DNA of 64,000 bases from the NCBI GenBank assembly GCA_949361645.1, contig OX442429.1:7966373-8030372 (forward strand), in the 5' to 3' direction. Source of the stretch: Spongilla lacustris (Eukaryota > Porifera > Demospongiae > Spongillida > Spongillidae). Position 1 is the first letter of the stretch. The number at the start of each line of letters is the position of its first letter. A program made the position numbers and the translations under genes. This document shows positions 12,701-30,900 of the stretch, piece by piece. The notes under the pieces are model-generated. The model was not told the origin of the DNA, did not search any database, and was given only the letters and a program-made list of their open reading frames with translations.

Positions 12701-13979
12701 GACCGTGGTTCCCTCATGGGGGAACCCTTCGCTTCTTGCAGTCTCCTTAGCTGTTCGGCAACAGTCCTTCCCGACTCACGTTGAACAACAACAGTGCACG
12801 ATTTGATGGGCAGCTGTCCCAGCGAGGTCTGCTCCTCTCTAGGTGATGGCGACACTTTCTGCACGTGATCCCTGCTATGCACACTACGACCAACACTCAT
12901 ATAGGTACGGCCCTTGTGAAAGTTGTGACGTCGTTTGGATGTGGTGCTCTCTGCGGGTGTAATCGTGTTTCCATGGTGATGTGATGGCTCCACTGCTCTG
13001 CACTCGTCACTATCTGAATCCAACATTGCGGGTGATGGTGTTGAGCAGTATTGCTCTGCTGTGGGCAGGCCCTCCCCATCACTCTCCGAGCTGTCCATTC
13101 CTAGCCCGCCCACATAGCAGCCCTTTGCTCTGATTGGGCGGCGTGATGATGATGGCTCCTCCCCCTCTGACCCCTCCCCACTCCTGGCAGGGGAAGAGGT
13201 GTGGCTCTTCCTTCTTGACCTCTCCTTGGCCGACCTCAGATACCTGCTGCACATGCGTGACCACCTCCCCACTGAAGGCTCCTCTTCCACTGGAGGTGAC
13301 ATGTACACGTTCCCGCAGTCGTGAAGGGTCTGTTTTGGGGGCAGCTGTGCCACACAAGAGGGTCTTGAATGGTGCAGGAACAGGCTTGTGCTCAGTCTTG
13401 AATGCACCACAGGGACAGTTTCCCCAAAGCGTACAGGAGAGGTGGCGGCCTTACAGCCCGCTGGACTTACGATAACCACTGCCGCTGCCTCAACATCGTT
13501 CTCTTGTTCTGAGGTGTCCCCAGATGGTTTACAAAAAACCTGAGGGTTTGCCAGCGCAGAGAACTTGTTTTTTTCACGTTGAACCTGGCCAAGGGATGAA
13601 TACGTGCCGTCTCCTACAAAGAACGTGGTGTACCTCTAAATTCACCTGCTCTGTTGGCCTTGCGTCCGCACTGCTCCAGCTGTTCGCGCTGTGAATGTTT
13701 TTTTTAAAATTCAACTCGCAATATTCACAGCAGCTAATCTCACCTTATGCCCACACTCCCGCTACCACCAATCGGGTCACGTGAATGAGGATCCTACATG
13801 TTGCATATTCCAGTGTAAGCATGAGCACACCCGTAATACAAGCAAGTACATATACACGCAGTAATACGCACACAATAAAGATAATCAAAAGCCTCCGAGG
13901 CACAACCAGATCCTACGTACCAGTTGTGTATTGGTAAGGAGCTCAGATAGCTGTCGCCGAAAGATAGTCCAGAGTTCAT
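3723..13979 (-). CDS. ATRX: ATRX chromatin remodeller (SNF2 helicase with ADD domain)
   Basis: ATP-dependent remodeller that, with DAXX, deposits histone H3.3 at repeats and heterochromatin. The ADD domain is split over two exons: a GATA-like finger at 12153-12259 (VCTACG, then VCQ|SC across the splice) and a PHD finger at the start of the 8484-10208 exon ([16 protein letters not shown] ... CYCCD). A long acidic/Ser-rich Lys-rich stretch follows, then helicase motif I HCMGLGKT near 8500, DEGH and [11 protein letters not shown] at about 6785-6915, and the C-terminal lobe with [28 protein letters not shown] and [27 protein letters not shown] near 4360 is typical of ATRX. The first exon (13921-13979) joins in phase through 13646-13688 to 12342-13635. 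The protein is about 2,000 residues, shorter than human. No clear DAXX-binding motif was identified. Many introns carry minisatellites. Confidence 0.95.
6030..6476. repeat. CCACC-rich higher-order minisatellite filling an ATRX intron
   Basis: Units of about 29 bp rich in CCACACACCTCCACC are arranged in a larger block that repeats about every 155 bp (a cattgccc landmark recurs at 6121, 6276 and 6431). The array occupies almost the whole intron between the exon ending near 6020 and the exon beginning near 6478. Confidence 0.9.
6702..6757. repeat. (TG)n microsatellite in an ATRX intron
   Basis: About 27 TG dinucleotides directly beside the exon that encodes the TGTPLQNN helicase motif. Confidence 0.95.
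7461..7900. repeat. 20-bp minisatellite in an ATRX intron
   Basis: Twenty-two head-to-tail units of exactly 20 bp, ccaggtcacatcagaatacc and close variants. The left side is nearly perfect and the right side has accumulated substitutions, suggesting recent expansion from one end. Confidence 0.95.
10209..12152 (-). other. large ATRX intron inside the ADD domain
   Basis: This 1.9-kb intron separates the GATA-like finger from the PHD finger. It contains a 19-bp array at about 11515-11700, three units of about 44 bp at about 11858-11990, and otherwise AT-rich unique sequence. No other gene was recognised in it. Confidence 0.75.
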
Positions 13980-14139
13980 TAATTTTTACCTGAGTAAGGT
14001 CTTCCATTCATTTATTAGCCATAAAAAAACCCCATGCGATCGTGCGCGCCCACTACATAATTTATTACACACATCACCTCGCCGGTCACGCGATGTCACG
14101 TTCTACCGCCATACTGGGCACGTGATCAACTTCTTATAA
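13980..14139. promoter_or_regulatory. divergent promoter of ATRX and FANCF
   Basis: Only 160 bp separates the two start codons. The interval contains CACGTGA/TCACGTT-like E-box half sites and a TTATAAA immediately before the FANCF ATG. An in-frame TAA upstream of the ATRX ATG supports the chosen start. Shared control is inferred from spacing. Confidence 0.6.
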
Positions 14140-17100
14140 ATGGATGAATTGTGTTCCCAAGCAAAACAGCACGCCGACATTTTAAAACGATGCAGTTCAT
14201 CTGAAATCAAAAATTGGGGAAAGGAAGATTTGAGCAGAGCAATGCAATGGTGTCAATACTTCAGTGAGGTTTGTATTCCTTACGTGTATGCAATCTGAAT
14301 TGCATGTATTAGGATAGAAATATTTTAATAATGTACAATAAATTGCACAATCCAATTTAAATAGCCACATGTGCAAGTTCAAATACATCACTCACCTGAT
14401 TAGCAGATCTTTATCACTGGATGTGGTAGCGACCAATTCTAGCGTTGATGTCTGTGCTCAACCCACTGCTATGTTCACATCACATCTTGTACGTAGGTCT
14501 ATGTTCACATAATGTACTTGCCTCTAATGTAGGTCTATGTTCACCTCATGTACTTGCCTCTAATGTAGGTCTATGTTCACCTCATGTACTTGCCTCTAAT
14601 GTAGGTCTACGTTCACCTCATGTACTCGCCTCTAATGTAGGTCTATGTTCACCTCATGTACTTGCCTCTAATATAGGTCTATGTTCACCTCATGTACTTG
14701 CCTCTAATATAGGTCTATGTTCACCTCATGTACTTGCCTCTGTTCACCTCATGTACTTGCCTCTAATATAGGTCTATGTTCACCTCATGTACTTGCCTCT
14801 AATGTAGGTCTATGTTCACCTCATGTACTTGCCTCTAATGTAGGTCTATGTTCACCTCATGTACTTGCCTCTAATGTAGGTCTATGTTCACCTCATGTAC
14901 TTGCCTCTAATGTAGGTCTATGTTCACCTCATGTACTTGCCTCTAATGTAGGTCTATGTTCACCTCATGTACTTGCCTCTAATGTAGGTCTATGTTCACC
15001 TCATGTACTTGCCTCTAATGTAGGTCTATGTTCACCTCATGTACTCGCCTCTAATGTAGGTCTATGTTCACCTCATGTACTTGCCTCTAATGTAGGTCTA
15101 TGTTCACCTCATGTACTCGCCTCTAATGTAGGTCTATGTTCACCTCATGTACTTGCCTCTAATGTAGGTCTATGTTCACCTCATGTACTCGCCTCTAATG
15201 TAGGTTTATGTTCGTATTGCTAAGAAGAGCTCTTTCATCAAAAGCTTTGATGAAAAGCTAAAGGCAATTGGCTACAGTCTGGCCTTCAGGTGTGGGGAGA
15301 ATGAGCTCACAGCCGAGTTCCTGTCATGCAGTTCAGAATACCTCATCAAGGTGAAACATAGATGGCAGCCTGGGGACCAGCCGATAGAGTTGGTATCCTG
15401 GGGACCAGCCAATAGATGGCAGCCTGGGGACCAGCCGATAGAGATGGCAGCCTAGGGACCAGCCGATAGAGTTGGTATCCTGGGGACCAGCCGATAGAGA
15501 TGGCAGCCTGGGGACCAGCCAATAGATGGCAGCCTGGGGACCAGCCAATAGATGGCATCCTGGGGACCAGCCAATAGATGGCACCCTGGGGACCAGCCAA
15601 TAGATGGCACCCTGGGGACCAGCCAATAGATGGCACCCTGGGGACCAGCCAATAGATGGCACCCTGGGGACCAGCCGATAGATGGCAGCCTGGGGACCAG
15701 CCGATAGATGGCAGCCTGGGGACCAGCCGATAGATGGCAGCCTGGGGACCAGCTGATATAAATACACCATAGTTCCTCACCTTGAAGTAATGTCACTGCT
15801 CTTGTCATTCAGGTACTTCTCGAGAATCCAGCTTTACCACAGGCTGTGCGGGAGGACCTTGAAGGGGCGGGGCTAAATGTTGAGCAGGTAGGGGCGGGGC
15901 TGAATATTGAGCAGGTAGGGGGCGGGGCTGAATATTGGACAGGTAGGGGCAGGTGAAGTGTTCTGATTGTGCATGTGTGTGAAGCATCTTGCACAGGCTG
16001 AGAAGGACTGTATTCTTTTGAGCACGCTTCAAATTATCCATTCCAGACTTGCTAACCACTGTGCTGAAGCTAAAGGTGATGCTGTGTGTGCCCCTGTGTA
16101 GGGGGTGTGTGTGTGCCCCTGTGTAGGAGTGTGTGTGTGTGCCCATGTGTAGGGTGTGTGTGTGTGCCCCTGTGTAGGAGTGTGTGTGTGCCCATGTGTA
16201 GGGGGTGTGTGTGCCCCTGTGTAGGAGTGTGTGTGTGTGCCCATGTGTAGGGGGATGTGTGTGTGCCCCTGTGTAGGAGTGTGTGTGTGTGCCCATGTGT
16301 AGGGGGATGTGTGTGTGCCCCTGTGTAGGGGGATGTGTGTGTGCCCCTGTGTAGGGGGATGTGTGTGTGCCCCTGTGTAGGGGATGTGTGTGTGTGCCCC
16401 TGTGTAGGGGGATGTGTGTGTGCCCCTGTGTAGGGGGATGTGTGTGTGCCCCTGTGTAGGGGGATGTGTGTGTGCCCATGTGTAGGGGGATGTGTGTGTG
16501 CCCCTGTGTAGGGGGATGTGTGTGTGCCCCTGTATAGGGGGATGTTGTGTGCCCATGTGTAGGGAAGGGTTTTTCACACACCTCATACTTCTCTAGTTGG
16601 TCTGATTTTGACAGATGCAAAGTGTGTATACAACGACCTGCAGTGGTGTCTCCAGTCTCCAGCGTAAGGCCCCACCCACCCTGTGCATCGCTCCACACAC
16701 CACACATCAGAGCAAACTTCTTTGCAGACCAAAGACCACAATCCACATGAGACTGGAGAGCTTGTCTCAGGAAGAAGGGGGACTGGTATGTTACCATAGT
16801 GCAGCAGGGGGGGGGGGGGGGGGGGGGGGTATGTTACCATAGTGCAGCAAGGGGGGGGGGGGGGGGGGGAGGCTGGTATGTTACCATAGTGCAGCAGAGG
16901 GGGGGGGGGGGGGGGGGGGTATGTTACCATAGTGCAGCAGGGAGGCTGGTATGTTACCATAGTGCACTGGGGGGTGGGGGTTGGTATGTTGCCATAGTGC
17001 AGCAGGGGGGGCCGTAGCAGCCAGTCCAGTTTTAGCCAGAACTTTTGGGACGATTATATTTCGTTGGGTTGGAAATGATGGACAGCGATGAATGCGCAAC

Positions 17101-18556
17101 CACCTGCAATTTTAACCACTAATCAACCAATGTAATTTTCAATGCAGGAGTTCAGAAAGAAGACCGTAGATTAGAACTTATCAGCAAGTTCTGATGATGA
17201 GCAAACATGAATTAAATTTACCATGTCACATATCATATGCAGCTTGCTATCAATAAATGTATCTTTGCGACCATGCGTGATACATGTACCTTGCAAAGCA
17301 CTCAACTCCAAATGATGAGATATTAAGGCAAAGGTGATATAGTTTTTGTGCAGTTTTTTATGCATCAAAAAGCAGTCCCTTCCCATACCCCCTAGCCAGG
17401 CCCCTCCCATGGGCTATCTACATTATTCATTTCCACTATGGCCAGACCAGTTCTTTTATCTATGACCCTGTGTAAACAGGGGAATACTGATGGTATCCTG
17501 AGGGGGGTATCCAGGTGTGTTCAAGGGTATGTAGTATGCATTGGGCTTAGGTGGGTGAAAGTGGGTAATGTGTCCTCCTCACTAATGGTCTTCACTGTGT
17601 GTCCTCCTCACTAATGGTCTTCACTGTGTGTCCTCCTCACTAATGGTCTTCACTGTGTGTCCTCCTCACTAATGGTCTTCACTGTGTGTCCTCCTCACTA
17701 ATGGTCTTCACTGTGTGTCCTCACTAATGGTCTTCACTGTGTGTCCTCCTCACTAATGGTCTTCACTGTGTGTCCTCCTCACTAAAGGTCTTCACTGTGT
17801 GTCCTCACTAATGGTCTTCACTGTGTGTCCTCACTAAAGGTCCCTCACTGTGTGTCCTCACTAAAGGTCTTCACTGTGTGTCCTCACTAATGGTCTTCAC
17901 TGTGTGTCCTCACTAAAGATCCCTCACTGTGTGTCCTCACTAATGGTCTTCACTGTGTGTCCTCCTCACTAACGGTCTTCACTGTGTCCTCACTAATGGC
18001 TTCACTGTGTGTCCTCCTCACGAATGGTCCCTCACTGTGTGTCCTCCTCACGAATGGTCCCTCACTGTATGTATCTCCACAGCAGACTATTCTGTACACA
18101 TACCTGATACAGCCAGATGGTCAGCTGGGATCCATTATCATCCGCTGGTTGCTGCAACTTCTGTGCAGCTGGACACCTCCACCGGAGGCAGCTGCAGCCT
18201 ACAGTAACAGTCGCATCCATAAGTTTTGGAGAGACAGTCCACACCAAGTACTGGCTGATGTGTCCTCCCATTCCAATGAGTTCTGTGATTCATACCTGAC
18301 CTTCCTGCACCACTGGACAAAGCAACTTGTCAAGGGGAACCACACAGGTGATGGTGGGGAATGCAGAGTGCTAGCCCAACACCTCCAAGTGCTGGCTATG
18401 TCGGGTCCTAAGCTGAAGGAACTTTGCATTCAGATGATCAGCTCACATTTTGACTTCAGCACGGCCCTCCAACGCTCCACCACTGGATCACAGTGTGTGG
18501 GCATTTGGGACCAGCTGATGGTAGCAGTGACCACTGGTGTACTCCCAGGGTCCTGA
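14140..18556 (+). CDS. FANCF: FANCF, Fanconi anaemia core-complex subunit
   Basis: Adaptor subunit of the Fanconi core E3 ligase, which monoubiquitinates FANCD2-FANCI at DNA crosslinks. Seven exons join in phase: 14140-14268, 15225-15350, 15813-15887, 15997-16075, 16615-16663, 16728-16785 and 18086-18556, giving about 328 residues (human 374). The N-terminus (SSEIKNWGKEDLSRAMQWCQY) matches the human segment around ALQWARYL. VLLENPALPQAVREDL matches the human LLENRAL block. The C-terminal helical repeat contains FLHHWTKQLV and ends SIWxxL-like (GIWDQLMVAVTTGVLPGS). The human gene is intronless; this one is not. Introns 1, 2, 4 and 6 are filled with minisatellites. The call rests on pattern similarity to a poorly conserved family, so it is slightly less certain than its neighbours. 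Confidence 0.87.
14500..15215. repeat. 36-bp minisatellite in FANCF intron 1
   Basis: About 20 units of 36 bp with the core tgcctctaatgtaggtctat. Each unit contains a polypyrimidine-like stretch followed by AG and GT, resembling decoy splice sites. One truncated unit lies near 14738. Confidence 0.95.
15358..15755. repeat. 26-bp minisatellite in FANCF intron 2
   Basis: About 15 units containing gcctggggaccagcc(a/g)ata. The last part of the intron is unique and carries the acceptor of exon 3. Confidence 0.93.
16080..16565. repeat. 26-bp GT-rich minisatellite in FANCF intron 4
   Basis: About 18 units with the core tgcccctgtgtagggggatg, intermixed with 22-28-bp variants. Confidence 0.93.
16795..17015. 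repeat. poly-G tracts alternating with a 20-bp unit
   Basis: Runs of up to about 27 G alternate with tatgttaccatagtgcagca. The runs lie in FANCF intron 6 and may form G-quadruplexes; run lengths may be affected by sequencing error. Confidence 0.85.
17570..18078. repeat. 26/29-bp minisatellite at the end of FANCF intron 6
   Basis: About 18 units of tcactgtgtgtcctc(ctc)actaa type. The array runs to within a few bases of the last-exon acceptor, so it supplies the pyrimidine tract. Confidence 0.93.
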
Positions 18557-18871
18557 CTAGTATCCTTCCCTATGGACTTCTCAGTATTCTCATGGACTTC
18601 TCAGTATTCTTGTCCAGAGTATATTTTGCAGTGTATGCAATACATAAAGCCACAACTTGGCTTTTCTGGGGGGGAGGGGGGGCTATTAATTTTACTGCCA
18701 CCATTAGTACATCCATCCACATATGAGGATGAAGGAACTATGTACAAACACACAATGAATGGTGATGTAGGATTTAAATACACATGCTTGCAAACCAAAC
18801 ACAACAACAAAATGTACATACAACAGAGAATGGACAGTAGAAGAAGAAATATCTGATTGGTTGATTTTGAG

Positions 18872-24351
<5,480 letters not shown>

Positions 24352-24921
24352 CGCATGAATTTTCTAATAAATGCACTTTGTAATAGTTAGATAATAGGCA
24401 CCTTCACCCACTCGTACCCTGACCCACTTATGTAGCGGACGATGGACTGCTATTTTCAGAGGCTAGCCACTTTCTAAACTGCTAGTGAGACAAAGCCTAC
24501 TCCTTTACAAGTAACTATGTATAATCACGGCTTGCTTTTGCTGGGGTTCGCGCAGTGAGCTTGAGAGGATCGCGCATCAAATGGAGAAATGGGCTTGAAG
24601 ATCTCCGGCATACTACTTATATTTCTGTTGATCGTGATTAGTTTTTAAAAATAACAGAAGTTGTTACGTCTTAAATTTAGTCAAATCATTAATACAATAA
24701 CACAAAAAAACACATTGGTCAGTGTCAGGAAGTATCCGATGATAGTATTTCTGCTGTCCACTGGCAAGACACACTACACACATGAACATATGCAGCAAAT
24801 TTTTTGGTTGCATTTTGTGAAGATTTTGTTTATTTTTTTTTTGATTCCCTTTTTGTGAAGGTGAAGAAGCTGTGCATTCTGATGTCTCTTGGTTGGGATA
24901 GGAAACAAGATGGCCGCCACC
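24352..24921. other. LARP1 3' region and RECQL5 promoter
   Basis: The two genes are head to tail on the minus strand, 570 bp apart. A minus-strand AATAAA lies at 24829-24834, about 90 bp after the LARP1 stop, and is the likely LARP1 polyadenylation signal. The remainder is AT-rich and holds no evident gene. Confidence 0.65.
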
Positions 24922-27383
24922 TCAGTGTACCAGAAGTGGTGACATATCACTTCCGCCAACACTCATATTGTCTCTGGAACCTCCTGCATCTAGATGGGCA
25001 CTCGACAATGGTCTTTGCCTTGCCTTCTCTCCACTACTGACTTCAAGCTTTGCAGCCTGCAATTACAACCATACATGGCCATTAGTAATCCCAACCATAC
25101 ATGGACATTAGCAATTACAACCATACATGGCCATTAGTAATCCCAACCATACATGGACATTAGCAATTACAACCATACATGGCCATTAGTAATCCCAACC
25201 ATACATGGACATTAGCAATTACAACCATACATGGCCATTAGTAATCCCAACCATACATGGCCATTAGTAATCCCAACCATACATGGACATTAGCAATTAC
25301 AACCATACATGGATATTAGCAATACATAAAACGGCTACTCACTTCTCTGAAATCATCCAGTGTCTTGAAGTTTGCTAATCTTTTGACAAGCTCTGGATCT
25401 ATACTGAAGGTTTTCTTGCCCTGTATGTTATAATACATCAGGTGACAGGTGACCACATGCAACGCCCCACCCACAGTACAGTACATCAGGTGACCACATG
25501 CAATGCCCCACACACCTTACAGTATATCAGGTGACCTAAATGCAGTGCCCCACATCAGGCGACCACATCCAATGCCCCACCCACCTTACAGACCCACAGT
25601 ACAGTACATCAGGTGACCACATGCAATGCCCCACCCACAGTACAGTACGTCAGGTGACCACATGCAATGCCCCACCCACAGTACATCAGGTGACCACATG
25701 CAATGCCCCACCCACAGTACAGTACGTCAGGTGACCACATCCAACGCCCCACCCACAGTACAGTACATCAGGTGACCACATCCACCTTACCTTGTAGAAC
25801 TTCAGAAACGCCCAGAACTTCTCCAGTCCATACAGGCTGCCATCGTCATGGTCCCCAAGAGTCTCCTTTTGAAAGTCATTGAACACTTCCAGACGAAACT
25901 TCTTTTCCAGTCCGTAGCTGTAGAACCTGAAGAGACACTCCAATCCGTACCTGCAAGTCACAGCACGGTGGGAGATTAAAATGTTCTTGCCTGATGCCAT
26001 CATCGTGTATAACATACCTGTACCCAACCTTGGCATCCTCCAGAGCCAACTCTCTGAACTCATTATACATTTTGCTGGGGATCACACACACACACACACA
26101 CAAAGAGAATGTAGCTTCTATTATGTACTTCCAGTTTATTTTTTGTACACATCAAGAGAGCTGTGCGATTGCTTGGGGTTTCTATTTAACAAATTGCAGT
26201 CATGCTCTTACGGATTGAAATGAGTTCGCAAGAAGAAAGACCAAAACCTATAGAGAGTGTTCATCTCCTGTGACTGGCCTATTCCAAACTGCTTGCGCTC
26301 TGAAATGGATACAGAAATTAAAGTTTTGCCCCTCTCTCCTGCTCAAATACACCACAAACCTCTAAGACAGTTCTGGCGATACTTTGAGTACTGTTGCTGT
26401 TGGAAACCGTTTGCCTTTAGAAGCATGTGCGATGGATGTTGGAATTGCGGTATGGAGTGTGCAGATGGGGACGTGGAGGGCTCTGAAGAGCTACATCAAA
26501 TGGAAGAACCAATCAAACCTGTGTGGTATCGAGACTCCTCCCCTCTTACTTCGAACCAAACGAATTTGCCCTTGTTCTTTGCACAACAGGGGACATCACC
26601 CACCCAACATCGCTTTCAACAGGAGGGTTCGAGCTGTACTTTGTCTTCTGTTTTGGTGGGTACTAAATGGAAATGAGTGCAAGTACATGTGAGATCCAGG
26701 ATATATTAATTTAGCACACCCCACCATGAATCTACACATAGCCTTCACTTTCAAACAGTTTAACTGAAACCACTAACCAAAAGGAAGCAGCTGGCCAAAA
26801 ATTAAACTGCATCAGATGGCCATCTAACACTGCTGTACACTTCATGCACACACCCCACACACACACACACACACACACACTTTGTGTGCCCTCAGTCTAA
26901 GGCCAGAAACACGGACAATCTTCTGGCCAACTCTCAAGAGAGCAAATTCTCCTTGAGGCAATCTCAAAACGAGATTCCCTCATATAGGAGAACAATTTGC
27001 TATACCACATAAGAAACACACAGCAATCACTGGTAATCATGTGTGCTGACTTGTTTGTGGTACACCACTACATTTTCCACAGTACTCACATTCCTAGCCA
27101 CTTACCTGGGAATCGTAACCTTGCTTGCGTGGTACAGGGTAGAATCGAGCCCTTTTCTCTGGCCTGATTGGCCTCCTCTCGGCACTTTGAGGCGCCACTG
27201 GTGTTGCAGAGTTGGGAGCCTGAAGGGATGGGGGTGGAGGCCCCATGGGCCTGCCTGGTGTTTCACCACCCTTGCTGGCTGCATGAGCTTCATCCAAAGT
27301 GAACACCAGCTCCTCTTCCGCCCCACGCTGAAGGTCAAACTCCTCCTTGGAAATGACATCAACCTTTCGATACATCACCTCCT

Positions 27384-27445
<62 letters not shown>

Positions 27446-27863
27446 GTGTGTATGTATGTATGTGTGTGTGTGGTGTGTATGTATGTATGTATGTGTGTGT
27501 GTATGTATGTGTGTGTGTGCGCTGTGTAAAGCACATTTTGCAAGGCTATGGGGTAAGCTTGTCACCTTCTTAGGAGTGGTTTTGATCTCATCAATGTCTG
27601 CAAGAAGGTCCTATCAACAGAACAGAAATCTTTTTCAAAAAATGATTTGTACTGCACAACAGTGCAGTCACCTGCTCGTAGAAGTACAAGCCATCATTTA
27701 TCATCTGGGCCAGTTCATTGGTCATCTGAGGCCTGGAGGTGAAGCTTCCTGTCCTGTCCCCCACGGGCAGCCTTCGCAGCGCTGGGGGTGTCTGGGCAAC
27801 AATGAGGATCTTCTGAATGTCTTGGTCATCCAACTCATCCTCCGAAGTGTCCGCAGACCCAGG

Positions 27864-27928
<65 letters not shown>

Positions 27929-30900
27929 TGTGTTGTACATGGTTGGCCAAGCTCAGCACAGATCCCACAGGCAACACATCCAGTACAACTAGCTCAATAC
28001 AAACACTACCAAGTCGGAAATGCTAACCCTACCATGTGGGAGGAGCTAACCCTACCATGTGGGAGGAGCTAACCTACCATGTGGGAGGAGCTAACCCTAC
28101 CATGTGAGAGGAGCTAAACCTACCATGTGGGAGGAGCTAACCCTACCATGTGGGAGGAGCTAACCTACCATGTGGGAGGCTCTGAGAAGTTCGGACGTCT
28201 TCCCCCCGTGTCAGGGGCATCATCAAATTCAAAGTCCAGCTCTTCAGCAGTGTTTTCAAACTGTAGAGACTTCACTGGTCCCTGGCAAAGAGAACACACC
28301 ATGCGGATAAGGGGGGGAGGGATGGAACAGACATACCATACAAATAACAAATAATCACCCTTACTTATCCATCTTGTATGAGCATACACCCACCCTTCTT
28401 CCAATAGGAGCACATCATCATGCACACTCCCTTAATCCAATTAGAGCACACCATGCTCTGACACTCACAGCTTTATGATGCAAGTTCTTATGTACATAAA
28501 GAACACCCACTGCAACATTCAATGACGCAAATCAGTGGTGTAGGAAGCATGGGGGTTTTCCTCACCTATGTTAATTACATCATTTATGTGTTACACACAA
28601 ATTCCCTTTTTGGTCATTCAAAAGTTTGCCACAACAGACAGACACCATGAAGAACTATCTGACAGCTGTGGCATTATGGCTGATACCAAGGCCCACCCCC
28701 CCCCCCCCCCCCTTTGAATACCTAATGATGCATATCATGAACCTTTTCGAATAGTCACTGTCTTGTTCTCTCCCATGACCACCACCTTATCCTGTCCTAT
28801 GATCACCACCTTATCCTCTCCCATGGCCACCACCTTATCCTGTCCTATGATCACCACCTTATCCTCTCCCATGACCACCACCTTATCCTCTCCCATGACC
28901 ACCACCTTATCCTCTCCCATGACCACCACCTTATCCTGTCCTATGATCACCACCTTATCCTCTCCCATGGCCACCATCTTATCCTCTCCCATGACCACCA
29001 CCTTATCCTCTCCCATGACCACCACCTTATCCTGTCCTATGATCACCACCTTATCCTCTCCCATGGCCACCACCTTATCCTCTCCCATGACCACCACCTT
29101 ATCCTCCCCCATGACCACCATCTTATCCTCTCCCATGACCACCACCTTATCCTCTCCCATGACCACCACCTTATCCTCTCCCATGACCACCACCTTATCC
29201 TCACCCATGACCACCACCTTATCCTCTCCCATGACCACCACCTTATCCCTCCCCCATGGCCACCACCTTATCTCCCCCATGACCACCATCTTATCCTCTC
29301 CCATGACCACCATCTTATCCTCTCCCATGACCACCACCTTATCCTCTCCCATGACCACCACCTTATCCTCTCCCATGGCCACCACCTTATCCTCTCCCAT
29401 GACCACCACCTTATCCTCTCCCATGACCACCACCTTATCCTCTCCCATGACCACCACCTTATCCTCCCCCATGACCACCATCTTATCCTCTCCCATGACC
29501 ACCACCTTATCCTCTCCCATGACCACCACCTTATCCTCCCCCATGGCCACCACCTTATCCTCTCCCATGACCACCACCTTATCCTCTCCCATGACCACCA
29601 CCTTATCCTCTCCCATGGCCACCACCTTATCCTCTCCCATGACCACCACCTTATCCTCTCCCATTACCTTGCTCTCCCCCTTTGTCTTCTTCTGCCTTCG
29701 CTGGGTGACAGCTTTCCACTCCTCATCGTTCACATGTGACGACCTAGCCATTTCGTCCTTCAAGATGCCATCAGGAGGTGTGATCTCCTTTGAGCTCGTC
29801 ACATCCTCCTGTACCTTGGTCATGGCAGTGCCCGAGGTGTTCTGGTCATAGGACAGCTTGGAAAACAAAGAAGGGAGAAAATGGATGACACAACAGGAGA
29901 ACTAAACTCTCTCCCACCATATTTCCTGTGCATCTCCCCCCCCCCGCTTTGCAAAAATAAAAATTTAAGTACACGTAAACCCCCTACAATGAGTGTTGAT
30001 TCCATCTAAAGCACCTCTATTGCTACATACGTATCTTACAAATTCTGCTTCCTGAAGCCTACACACTTCCCCCCTCATTCCTGCCTCGCTCTCATTATGT
30101 TGGCTAAACTTGTGAAGCCACCCACCCACCCACATTGCACCACAACAAGCCACTGGTTGATTTATATAAGATGTATCACAACTGAGATTAATAACACAAT
30201 AATTTTTTTTGTACATGTACAACAAATTTGAAAAAGAACACAAATTGTACAAAACACAAAATTTATACAGGCTAATGTATACAGGCTAATACATACAGGC
30301 TAATACAGCTAATGTCTAGGAGTCTAAACACAGCACACTACAGGTGGTAATGGACAGTTGGGAGGGGGAGGAGGAGCTCACTTTACCTCTGCCATCAGCA
30401 TGCTGCCACTAGGGACCAGTTCTGAGGCTAATAGTGGGGAATCCTGCATTGGGCTATTGTTGTCTTCACTCTCATAGTGGTCTCCGTAGTAACTGGCTTC
30501 CCCATAAAGTTGGTTTTCAGTTTGCTGTTCAATCACCTGTCCAGCAGCTGGGGACATACCACACCAAGATGGCAGTGAACACTCTGATCTCCCACACCAA
30601 GATGGCAGTGAACACTCTGATCTCCCACACCACACCAAGATGGCAGTGAACACTCTGATCTCCCAAACCACACCAAGATGGCAGTGAACACTATGATCTC
30701 CCACACCACATAAGATGGCAGTGAACACTCTGATCTCCCACACCACACCAAGATGGCAGTGAACACTCTGATCTCCCACACCACACCAAGATGGCAGTGA
30801 ACACTATGATCTCCCACACCACATAAGATGGCAGTGAACACTCTGATCTCCCACACCACACCAAGATGGCAGTGAACACTCTGATCTCCCACACCACACC

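Noticed and set aside
15805..16797. Thr/His/Pro repeat protein on the minus strand
   Set aside because: Shadow of the GT-rich array and FANCF exons 3-5 on the opposite strand.
28763..29851. Plus-strand repeat protein (MTTTLSSP repeats)
   Set aside because: Antisense shadow of the 24-bp array within LARP1; no start context, domain or splice structure.
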